From assembly GCA_964529445.1 (NCBI GenBank), contig CAZGWJ010000034.1, positions 1 to 25,933 on the forward strand: 25,933 nucleotides of DNA. Direction: 5' to 3'. Positions 1-6,621 of the stretch are shown in pieces. The notes under the pieces are model-generated. The model saw only the letters and a list, made by a program, of their open reading frames with translations. It did no database searches and had not been told where the DNA came from. This stretch comes from CAZGWJ01 sp964529445 (lineage in GTDB: Bacteria > Oederibacteriota > Muellerivitia > Muellerivitales > Muellerivitaceae). Position numbers and translations under genes: made by a program. The stretch's first letter is position 1. Each line of letters opens with the position of its first letter.

Positions 1-1035
1 GTTCATGACCGTATAGGTGCACAGGGGCGTCGGGGTAGGGGTCGCGGGATTCTCGGTGATGACCACCTCATCCACCCAGAGTTGGCCTGTACCATTGCCG
101 TCCTGGCCGGTCATGTTGAAGCCGATGCCAGTGACCTGTGTGGGATCAGCGGTTCCCCAATTGCCCGCGCCTCCGATGGTGATGAAGCAGTTGGTCCATG
201 CGTCACCCAGCACGCTGTTCCAAACGCCGGAATAGGTCGTGGTGCCCGAGATGAAGATCGGCTGGACGCCCAGGCCCCAGGCCGTGCCTTTGAGGGCGGC
301 ATCATAACGGATTCGCACCCTCAAAACCGCTCCGGTCAGGTTCCTCGCGGACGGGAAATAGACCCGGAAGGTCTCCTCCAGGTTGTTCCCCAGCGTCAGA
401 TTGGCGTGCAGGGCGCCTCCCGTAGCGCCGCTGGGCGGCGCGGCCGCCCAATCCACCGTGGTCGTTCCCAGTCGGTTCTCGGTCTCCCAGCATTGGATGC
501 TCGAGTCGAACGTGAAGGTGGGCTGGTACGCGGACAGGCAGGTCGCCGTTGTGGCCGTCGGCGATGGGGTGAAGGTAGCCGTCACCGTGGGAGTGGACGT
601 GCAGGTGTTCCCCGGGAACCCGCAGGGAGTGTCCGATGAGGTCGGGGTCGGGGTGGCCGTCATGGTGAACGTGGGCGTCGGCGACAGCGTATTCGTCGGA
701 GACAAGGTGGGGGTCGCCGTGGATGTTATGGTAGGAGAGGAGGTGAAGGTGAAGGAAAAGATCGGGGTGTTCGTCGACGTCGGCGACAGCGTATTCGTGA
801 AGGTGCGCGTGAAAGTCGCCGTGATCGTGGAAGTCCGGGTGAAGGTGCGGGTGGCCGTGAAGGTGTACGTGGGCGGCAACGTATGGGTAGGCGAATAGGC
901 CAGCGTGGGGGTCGAGGTCGGGAGAACGGGAACGGCCGGGTTGGCGATCTCCCTCTTGCGGCAGGCCGGAAGCACCAGAACCGACGCTAGGGCGGTGAAA
1001 ACGGCAAGGACGGCGATGATGCGATTGCTCTTCAT
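1..1035 (-). CDS. Thr-Pro-linker lipoprotein with jelly-roll-like module (C-terminus beyond window)
   Basis: The frame is open from an ATG at 1035 to the window edge, so 345 codons are visible and the C-terminus is missing. A GGAGGT ribosome site lies four bases before the ATG. The N-terminus is a lipoprotein signal: basic MKSNR, a hydrophobic stretch, then the lipobox LPAC with Cys25, followed by charged RKRE. Residues about 38-165 are a Thr/Pro-rich linker. Residues about 169-327 form a compact domain with the landmarks QCW (181-183), GVQP (255-258) and a final WVDEVVI strand (319-325). The same landmarks occur twice in the lipoprotein encoded by 1197-3182, so the two are paralogues. A second short TPTPTP linker follows, so at least one more domain is expected outside the window. 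The fold resembles carbohydrate-binding jelly rolls ending in a VDEV strand. Surface attachment is inferred; the ligand is unknown. Confidence 0.8.
   Translation of the reverse strand, partial: MKSNRIIAVLAVFTALASVLVLPACRKREIANPAVPVLPTSTPTLAYSPTHTLPPTYTFTATRTFTRTSTITATFTRTFTNTLSPTSTNTPIFSFTFTSSPTITSTATPTLSPTNTLSPTPTFTMTATPTPTSSDTPCGFPGNTCTSTPTVTATFTPSPTATTATCLSAYQPTFTFDSSIQCWETENRLGTTTVDWAAAPPSGATGGALHANLTLGNNLEETFRVYFPSARNLTGAVLRVRIRYDAALKGTAWGLGVQPIFISGTTTYSGVWNSVLGDAWTNCFITIGGAGNWGTADPTQVTGIGFNMTGQDGNGTGQLWVDEVVITENPATPTPTPLCTYTVMN
541..924 (-). repeat. Thr/Pro-rich linker-coding degenerate repeat
   Basis: This stretch encodes residues about 38-165 of the left-edge lipoprotein. Almost every second residue is Thr, with Pro, Ser, Ala and Phe between, and the element NTLSPT occurs twice. 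On the plus strand it reads as alternating GTG/GTC-rich triplets. It is protein-coding low-complexity DNA rather than a separate genetic element. Confidence 0.75.
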
Positions 1036-1067
1036 GGGGACCTCCGGGCGGTGTTACAACGCGTCAA

Positions 1068-1095
1068 AGTATAGCGCGGAAGAACGCAGATTGAA
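1068..1095 (-). promoter_or_regulatory. Candidate sigma70-type promoter for the left-edge lipoprotein gene
   Basis: On the minus strand TTCAAT (1090-1095) is separated by 16 bases from TATACT (1068-1073), about 33 bases before the ATG at 1035. The neighbouring lipoprotein gene also has TATACTTTG upstream of its start, which supports a shared promoter type. This is a pattern match only. Confidence 0.4.
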
Positions 1096-1147
1096 CCGGG
1101 ATCCGCCCGATCCTCGAAATCGGTTTCAGGGCCGGTAAAGTCCCCAT

Positions 1148-1183
1148 AAAAAAAGCCCGGCCGGATCATCCCGGCCGGGCTTT
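1148..1183 (-). terminator. Rho-independent terminator after the 661-aa lipoprotein gene
   Basis: A perfect 13-base inverted repeat (1152-1164 with 1171-1183, six-base loop) is GC-rich. Read on the minus strand it is followed by a run of seven T. It lies just past the stop at 1197 and separates this gene from the next lipoprotein gene. Confidence 0.85.
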
Positions 1184-1196
1184 ATTCCTTTGATGA

Positions 1197-3182
1197 TCAG
1201 TACAGGACGACGTCGTCGATCCTCATGTCCCCGATGGGGCTCGACCCGCCGCCGCCCGTGTTGAAGCGAACGGTCAGGGAATTCACCGTCGTGAGATCGG
1301 TGATCCCGGTCAGGGGCCAAGCGAAGAAGATCCACCCCGAGGCCGGGTCCTGGTTGGTCCAGCAGGTTCCCACGCAGGCGCCGTTGGCGTCGCTGTCCGA
1401 ATCGCTGTTGATGTAGGCCGTGGTGCCACCGGCATAGTACTGCTGGCCGTTGGCCACCCGAACCGCCACACGCAGGGTCGCGGCCCCGGACCAGTCCTGC
1501 GGCGTCCCGAACACCTTGCGGACCCCCACGAACTCGTCGGCCCCGAGAGCCGGGAAGGAGATCTGGAAGCAACCCGCCGAGGTGAACCCGTCGGTGTTGG
1601 TCCATCCCTCCGAGGTCGGGGTGACGTACCCGGTCAGCGTGCATCCCACCCAGCCTTCCGCCGTGCTGTCGAAATTCGAAATGACGGACACGGGGGTGGC
1701 CGTCGGGGTCGGCGTCCCGGCCGGAAGGGTGATGTGCACCTCGTCCACGTAGATGACGCCCGGTCCGGCGCCGGGACCGACGATGAACTTGGCGCCCACC
1801 CTGCGGATCGCGGCCTGGTTCCCGCCTTCCTGGGTCAAGTCCACATGGTAGGTGGCAAAGGACCCCAGGCTCGCGGCACTGGCCCAGATGTAGTTGTCGT
1901 TGAAGGACCATGCATCGTCCTGCACGAAGGCCTGAACCGCTCCGTAGGTCGCCGTTCCGAGAACTTCCGGCGAGTAGCGGACCCGGAACGAGATGTAGGC
2001 GCCCGTCAGGTTGACGTACGGCGAAGCGAAATCGATCTGGACGGTGGCGTCCTGCTCCCCGGAGGCCAACGGGTTGAACCCGACGCTGACGGCCATGCCG
2101 CCCGGACCCACATCATAGGTTGTTCCCGACCAGCCCATGACGGCCGGAAGGGTGGAATCCACCGCCCAGCATTCGGAACTCGTATTGAAGGCATAGGTGG
2201 CCTGGAACACGGGTGTGCAGGAGGTCGCCGTCGGCGTGAAGGTGGCCGTTTCCGTCGGCGTGATCCCCGGAGGCAGGGTGTGGGTCGGCGTGGGGGTGGG
2301 TGGAGGGATCAACTCGACCTGGTCGATATAGACCCATCCGGGGCCGCCATTGGCCCCGATATAGACCTGGATGCCGACCTTGTCGGCGTCCTGGGTGTTG
2401 GCGTTCGTCGGGATCACCCAGCTCGAGGTCGTCCAAGCGGCCAGTTGGGTGGAGTTCAGGCTGATCCAGGAAGCGTCCCAGGAGGTCCCGTTCTGCACGA
2501 AGGGCTGAACCGCCCCGTAACCGGCGCTACCCCGGGCAGCCGCGGAATAGAGGGTCCTGAACCGGAAGGTGTAACCCGCGATGTTGTGGTGCGTCGGCCA
2601 GAGGATCTCGACCTGGAATTTCTGCTGGAGGGCTCCGCTGAAGGTCGCCGAGACGGCCATGCCGCCGGGGCCAGTTTGGAACGTCACACCGCTCCAGGCG
2701 ATCTGGCATCCGGGAGCCGTGTCGGCGTCGCTGTTCTCGTTCACGTACCAGCACTCGGTGTCGGCATCGAAGGCATAGGTCTCCTTGAGCGCGGCAACAC
2801 AGGGGGTGGCCGTGGGCGTCACGGTCGCGGTCGGCGTCGGCGATAACGTGTCGGTCGGAGTGAACGTCAAGGTCGGCGACAGGGTGTCGGTGGGAGTGAA
2901 GGTGAGTGTCGGCGACAGGGTGTGGGTGAAAGTCGGCGTGATGGTCGGCGTGTGGGTGAACGTGAAGGAGAAGATGGGTGTGTTCGTGACGGTGGGCGTC
3001 GCCGTGAACGTGAAGGTGAAGGTATGGGTGGGGGTATTCGTGTCCACCGGGAGCGGCGTGTTCGTAGGGACCGCGGGGGCCACGGGGGACGCGGTTTCCT
3101 TCTTCTTGCAACCCGTCCCCGCGATGCCGAACGCCAGCACCAGGGTGAGAACGGGGATCAGAAGCATCCAGATCTTTTTCAT
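1197..3182 (-). CDS. Three-module Thr-Pro-linker lipoprotein
   Basis: A 661-residue exported protein. The start is an ATG with GAGGAG upstream. The signal peptide ends in lipobox AGTGC (Cys25), followed by KKKE, so outer-membrane or surface anchoring is likely. A Thr-Pro linker spans about 40-127. Three domains follow: A (about 128-292), B (about 322-486) and C (about 498-661). A and B are clear duplicates: each has TYAF, an ECW motif, GPGGMAVS, YGAVQ and a closing VYIDQV or IYVDEV strand. C is divergent but ends the same way (MRIDDVVLY). Short TPTPT linkers separate them. The left-edge lipoprotein carries a fourth relative of A and B. Such jelly-roll-like domains with a terminal D-D/E-V strand often bind carbohydrate, but I see no catalytic signature and do not claim a ligand. 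A strong terminator follows, so the gene appears to be transcribed alone. Confidence 0.85.
   Translation of the reverse strand: MKKIWMLLIPVLTLVLAFGIAGTGCKKKETASPVAPAVPTNTPLPVDTNTPTHTFTFTFTATPTVTNTPIFSFTFTHTPTITPTFTHTLSPTLTFTPTDTLSPTLTFTPTDTLSPTPTATVTPTATPCVAALKETYAFDADTECWYVNENSDADTAPGCQIAWSGVTFQTGPGGMAVSATFSGALQQKFQVEILWPTHHNIAGYTFRFRTLYSAAARGSAGYGAVQPFVQNGTSWDASWISLNSTQLAAWTTSSWVIPTNANTQDADKVGIQVYIGANGGPGWVYIDQVELIPPPTPTPTHTLPPGITPTETATFTPTATSCTPVFQATYAFNTSSECWAVDSTLPAVMGWSGTTYDVGPGGMAVSVGFNPLASGEQDATVQIDFASPYVNLTGAYISFRVRYSPEVLGTATYGAVQAFVQDDAWSFNDNYIWASAASLGSFATYHVDLTQEGGNQAAIRRVGAKFIVGPGAGPGVIYVDEVHITLPAGTPTPTATPVSVISNFDSTAEGWVGCTLTGYVTPTSEGWTNTDGFTSAGCFQISFPALGADEFVGVRKVFGTPQDWSGAATLRVAVRVANGQQYYAGGTTAYINSDSDSDANGACVGTCWTNQDPASGWIFFAWPLTGITDLTTVNSLTVRFNTGGGGSSPIGDMRIDDVVLY
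2802..3065 (-). repeat. Thr/Pro-rich linker-coding degenerate repeat
   Basis: It encodes residues about 40-127 of the 661-aa lipoprotein. Thr occupies roughly every second position, with Pro, Phe and Ser between. It directly follows the lipidated N-terminus, so it probably acts as an extended stalk. Confidence 0.75.
2835..2918 (-). repeat. 36-bp tandem repeat inside the linker
   Basis: Residues 89-116 read as two exact copies of LSPTLTFTPTDT plus a partial third (LSPT). The DNA copies are close but not identical, differing mostly at third codon positions. The unit is in frame (12 codons), so copy-number change would alter stalk length without breaking the frame. Confidence 0.7.
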
Positions 3183-3220
3183 CGTTCAGTCTCCTCGGTT
3201 CGGTCTTGGAACAGGAACAA

Positions 3221-3251
3221 AGTATAACCCGTTGACACGAAGCGGATGCAA
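3221..3251 (-). promoter_or_regulatory. Candidate promoter for the 661-aa lipoprotein gene
   Basis: On the minus strand TATACT (3221-3226) lies about 39 bases before the ATG. The best upstream hexamer is TTGCAT (3246-3251) at a long 19-base spacing, so only the -10 element is persuasive. Confidence 0.3.
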
Positions 3252-3276
3252 ACATAATGAGGAAGTCCTGAAGATG

Positions 3277-3371
3277 ACGGTAACCGTTTCCCCTGCCTGT
3301 CCGCCAACCGTTCGGTTGGAAACGTTCAAACCCCTTGGGAAAGCGGTCCCAAAAACAGTATTCGCGGGACC
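3277..3371. promoter_or_regulatory. Cluster of inverted repeats in the divergent intergenic region
   Basis: Four symmetric elements lie between two divergently transcribed genes: ACGGT-A-ACCGT (3277-3287); CGTTTCC (3285-3291) paired with GGAAACG (3318-3324); CCAACCG-TT-CGGTTGG (3304-3319), nested inside that pair; and GGTCCC (3345-3350) paired with GGGACC (3366-3371). They sit upstream of both candidate promoters, so operator sites are a reasonable reading. No regulator gene is nearby to name. Confidence 0.35.
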
Positions 3372-3400
3372 TGTCAATTCCATCGATCCTCATGTATAGC
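3371..3400 (+). promoter_or_regulatory. Candidate promoter for the amidotransferase gene
   Basis: CTGTCA (3371-3376) and TATAGC (3395-3400) are 18 bases apart on the plus strand, 27 bases before the TTG start at 3427. This is the only promoter-like pair in the right place for the single plus-strand gene. Confidence 0.35.
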
Positions 3401-3426
3401 TATTCAAAACATGATGGGAGTCACGT

Positions 3427-4137
3427 TTGCCGCTCGTCCACTGCATCCAACACGTTCCCTGCGAAGGACCCGGACTCCTGGGGGATGTCCTGAAGGAACG
3501 CGGCATCTCCTGCGAAACGATCCCCCTGTTCTCGGGGGCCCCCGTTCCCGGGGAACCGGCAGACGGGCTCATCGTCCTAGGTGGCCCGATGGGTGCCTAC
3601 GATCCGCTTTCCGCATTTCCTACTGTCGAGAGCGAACTCTCTTTGATCCGCGAATACATGAGGAAAGGTCTTCCCGTCCTGGGAATCTGCCTGGGTTCGC
3701 AACTGCTGGCCCGGGCCTGCGAAGCCCGGGTCCATAAAGGGGAAAAGGGACCTGAGATCGGATGGTACCCCGTCCGAACGACGCCCGAGGCGGCGCGAGA
3801 CCCCCTCCTGGCGGGACTCCCGGGGGAAGCGACGGTCTTCCACTGGCACGGGGACACCTTTGACCTTCCCCGGGGCGCCGTCCTGTTGGCGTCCAGCCCT
3901 CTCTATCCCCACCAGGTCTTCCGGAAGGGGAACGCCTACGGTTTCCAATGTCACCTGGAGGTCACGGAGGCGATGATCCGGGAATGGTTGGTCGCCTACC
4001 GGAAGGAACTCGTTCCCAACGGCGGGACCATCCCCGTGGAGCCCATCCTGAACGGTCTTGAGGGGCACGCCCGCGCCCTGGAACCAAACGCCCGGGCGGT
4101 ATTCACCCGCTGGGCCGGTCACTTCCTTCGTAAATAA
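3427..4137 (+). CDS. Class I glutamine amidotransferase-like protein
   Basis: A 236-residue cytoplasmic protein of the GATase1 family, the glutamine-hydrolysing fold found in GMP synthase and related enzymes. The triad is visible: Cys88 in the nucleophile elbow GICLGSQ, then His176 and Glu178 in QCHLEV. LGGPMGAYD (51-59) is the typical oxyanion strand and GDTFDLP (142-148) another family motif. No synthetase domain is attached, so this is a stand-alone member, as are GMP-synthase-like proteins annotated only by fold; the acceptor substrate cannot be told. The start is TTG at 3427: GGGAG lies six bases upstream, and the ATGs at 3411 and 3414 are out of frame. It is the only plus-strand gene and converges with the PQQ-domain gene, whose stop is 42 bases away. 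Confidence 0.85.
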   Translation: MPLVHCIQHVPCEGPGLLGDVLKERGISCETIPLFSGAPVPGEPADGLIVLGGPMGAYDPLSAFPTVESELSLIREYMRKGLPVLGICLGSQLLARACEARVHKGEKGPEIGWYPVRTTPEAARDPLLAGLPGEATVFHWHGDTFDLPRGAVLLASSPLYPHQVFRKGNAYGFQCHLEVTEAMIREWLVAYRKELVPNGGTIPVEPILNGLEGHARALEPNARAVFTRWAGHFLRK

Positions 4138-4168
4138 AAAGCCCCAACCCCCTTTCGGGAACCGGGGC
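4136..4168 (-). terminator. Rho-independent terminator for the PQQ-domain gene
   Basis: GCCCC (4141-4145) pairs with GGGGC (4164-4168), with an inner CCC-TTTC-GGG hairpin. On the minus strand it is followed by five T, an A and three more T. The plus-strand side lacks a T tract, so it mainly serves the minus-strand operon. Confidence 0.7.
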
Positions 4169-4179
4169 CGCCTTTCGGA

Positions 4180-6621
4180 TCAACGCAATATCAAGATCTT
4201 ATTGATGAAACGTCTGTGATTCCCGGCCTGCTCCATGTCAATCACGGCGTAGTAAAGCCCATTCGAAAGAAGCGACCCCTGGTCGTCCCTCAGGTTCCAG
4301 ACGAGTTCCTCGACAGGCCCTGCCTGCCTCACCGTCTGCCGGTAGAGGCGTCGGTTGGAGACCGAATACACCGTCAGGGACACCGCTCCGTAGATCCCTC
4401 CGTCCATGGCAAAATACATGGAGCCCTTGCCGTTATGGGGATTCGGGTAGGCGACCGGGTTTTTGGAGTGGCAGCCACAATGGTTGTTGGGGGTCTTGGT
4501 GGGAGTGGGCGTGGAGGTGGGGACGGGGGTTTGGGTCGGCGTGACCGTGGGCGAATCCGTGGGCGTCGACGAAGGCGTCGCACTCGGGGTATCGGTCGGC
4601 GTGAAGGTCGGTGTGGACGTCAGCGTGTCGGTGGGCGTCGCGGTGGCCGTGTCCGTGGGCGTCGAAGTCGGGGTGGATGTGACGGTGTCCGTCGGCGTGG
4701 TCGTCGATGTGGTCGTCGTCGTGAAGGACGGCGTCCTTGTCGGCGTGGGCGAGGTGGTGAACGTCGGCGTCCGAGTGAAGGTGGGAGTAAGGATCGGCGC
4801 TCCGGCATCACAGGTGTAATTAACGCACATCTCGTAGGTCAGGCCATGATAGGTGTACTGGTTCACAACCCGGAACGCCAGGACGTTCACCCCGTCATGG
4901 AAGAGCGCGGGGTCCACGGTCACGGTCGCACAGCGGGAATAGAGGTGACTGTCCCCCATCCAGGGCCCCGTGAGGTAATCCACGATCGTTCCGTTCAACC
5001 AGACCTCGACCTCGTTGTCCCCGCTCACCGTGAAATTAACCGAGGAGATGGTCGTCCCCGTGGGCAGTGCGAATTCGTTGCGCACAAAGAAGGGCGCCAG
5101 GTTCGGCGGAAGGCCGCTCGAGAAGGGTGCGATCCATCCGGGGTTCGATCCCGACGTACCGCAGGGCGCGACCCAGGGACCCGGAGGCATGGATACGATC
5201 TCGGCGTTCTTCCAGACGGTTCCGGGGATATAGCCTGCTTCGTACCAAGCCTTCCCACCACCATCCGCCGGAGGTGAACCCCAGACGTTCATGTCATAGA
5301 AGACGGGGTTCTCGGCCGGGACCCCCGTGAGGCATAACGTTCCACCGCACCAGGGGACAGTGGAGGGCGTTGGAGTGACGGTAGGGGTCCGGGTCGGAGT
5401 GGGCGTGAGAGTGAGGTTCGGGTCCAGGTCGCAAACGCAAACGGAGGGATCGCCCGGAACGACCGGGATCCAGCAGAAAATCGTCCCGTCGGAGTTGCTG
5501 ACGTAGAGATTCCCGTCCGCCTCGGCCCAATCCACGAACGATAGCTCCGCGCCGTGATGGAACATCCATTCGATGACGCCCGTCTGCCCGTCCAGGCCCA
5601 CGAAATCCCCATGGCATGCTGAAACGAAGACCTTCCCGCAGACGGCGATGGGGGAGGAACGCCAAAAGTTTCCCGGGAGCTTCGTGCACCAGCAAACGTG
5701 CCCGTCGTAGACGCTCAAGCCCCAGAGCCGCCAGGAGTCCCCCGGCACGATCAGGATGCCTCCGCAAAGGGCCAAGTTGCCGTTGGTGTATCCCGTCAGG
5801 GTCTGCTGCCAGGACAGCGACCCGTCACTCCTGAAGCGGCACTCGACACCGCCGAGGTCCCCGAGGGAGAAGACGCGATCGTCCGTCAAAAGGACGGTGT
5901 TGATGCGACTCCCGATGTCCTGGGTGACATGCCATAGCACCTCCCCGTCGGAGGCACGGACGCAGAACAGTTCCCCGTCCGTGGTGGGCACGTAAAGCAG
6001 GCCGTTATCGTAGGCCGGCGTGCAGGACATGTGCTGCTCGATCGGATCGCCGAGATAATCGGCCCAATCCAGGCGCCACAGGACCGCCCGCGTGTCGGGA
6101 TCAAGACATTCCAGGCCGGCGCTACCAGCCCCGCAGAAGAGCCGGTTCCCGGCGTACAAGACGGATCCAAAGCGGTTAGGATAGTTCCCCAACGACGGGG
6201 AACAGTAATACCAGGCCACGTGGCCGTCGGATGCCCGCAGGGCCAGCACTTCGCTGTTGGTGAAACCGACGTAGAGGAGATCCCGATCCGGATCGTAGGT
6301 CGGGGTGTTGAAGATATCGCGTTGAAAACCGCTGTTCCATGACCAGATGCTTTTTCCATTCGCGCGGTCGAGACAACGCAGACCCTTCTGATAACACTGG
6401 ACGAGACGGTCGGCCATCACCACCGGCCCTCCCACGGGCTTGCCCAACTCGCCACAACGCTTCTTCGACCAAAGAAGGGTAAGCGGATTACTGATGCCGC
6501 TGGGTGCGACCGCATGTTGTTCGCGTCTCAAGGTGCCCCCTTCCATGGGATAAAGGGAGGCAGACCGGGCCGGGACCGGCATCAGGAGCAGGGCCGCGAG
6601 GGCCGGAAGAAGGCGCTTCAT
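4180..6621 (-). CDS. Secreted PQQ-like beta-propeller protein with Thr-Pro linkers and FlgD-like C-terminal domain
   Basis: An 813-residue exported protein. I start it at the ATG at 6621 because GGAGGT precedes it and a signal peptide follows (cleavage near ARS-A, residues 18-21); the open frame runs further upstream but only as a shadow of the preceding gene. Residues about 45-385 contain repeated propeller strands such as LRASDGHVAW, VRASDGEVLW and LDGQTGVIEW, typical of PQQ-like quinoprotein repeats, here probably structural. A short linker follows (403-419), then a jelly-roll-like domain (about 425-605, with SGDNEVEVWLNG and GVNVLAFRVVN), a 100-residue Thr-Pro linker (611-711), and a C-terminal domain (720-813) with YPNP and the GLYYAVI ending seen in FlgD-type and T9SS-type sorting domains. 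About 26 cysteines is high for such a protein. Its ATG overlaps the previous gene's stop as ATGA, so the two are coupled. Confidence 0.85.
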   Translation of the reverse strand: MKRLLPALAALLLMPVPARSASLYPMEGGTLRREQHAVAPSGISNPLTLLWSKKRCGELGKPVGGPVVMADRLVQCYQKGLRCLDRANGKSIWSWNSGFQRDIFNTPTYDPDRDLLYVGFTNSEVLALRASDGHVAWYYCSPSLGNYPNRFGSVLYAGNRLFCGAGSAGLECLDPDTRAVLWRLDWADYLGDPIEQHMSCTPAYDNGLLYVPTTDGELFCVRASDGEVLWHVTQDIGSRINTVLLTDDRVFSLGDLGGVECRFRSDGSLSWQQTLTGYTNGNLALCGGILIVPGDSWRLWGLSVYDGHVCWCTKLPGNFWRSSPIAVCGKVFVSACHGDFVGLDGQTGVIEWMFHHGAELSFVDWAEADGNLYVSNSDGTIFCWIPVVPGDPSVCVCDLDPNLTLTPTPTRTPTVTPTPSTVPWCGGTLCLTGVPAENPVFYDMNVWGSPPADGGGKAWYEAGYIPGTVWKNAEIVSMPPGPWVAPCGTSGSNPGWIAPFSSGLPPNLAPFFVRNEFALPTGTTISSVNFTVSGDNEVEVWLNGTIVDYLTGPWMGDSHLYSRCATVTVDPALFHDGVNVLAFRVVNQYTYHGLTYEMCVNYTCDAGAPILTPTFTRTPTFTTSPTPTRTPSFTTTTTSTTTPTDTVTSTPTSTPTDTATATPTDTLTSTPTFTPTDTPSATPSSTPTDSPTVTPTQTPVPTSTPTPTKTPNNHCGCHSKNPVAYPNPHNGKGSMYFAMDGGIYGAVSLTVYSVSNRRLYRQTVRQAGPVEELVWNLRDDQGSLLSNGLYYAVIDMEQAGNHRRFINKILILR
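4489..4791 (-). repeat. Thr/Pro-rich linker-coding degenerate repeat
   Basis: It encodes residues 611-711 of the PQQ-domain protein: Thr-Pro with Ser, Asp and Val, and recurring TPTDT units. It joins the jelly-roll-like domain to the C-terminal FlgD-like domain. Confidence 0.75.

Noticed and set aside
710..720. CGCH-type haem attachment in the PQQ-domain protein (residues near 714-717)
   Set aside because: The sequence is Cys-Gly-Cys-His, one residue short of the CxxCH haem c motif.
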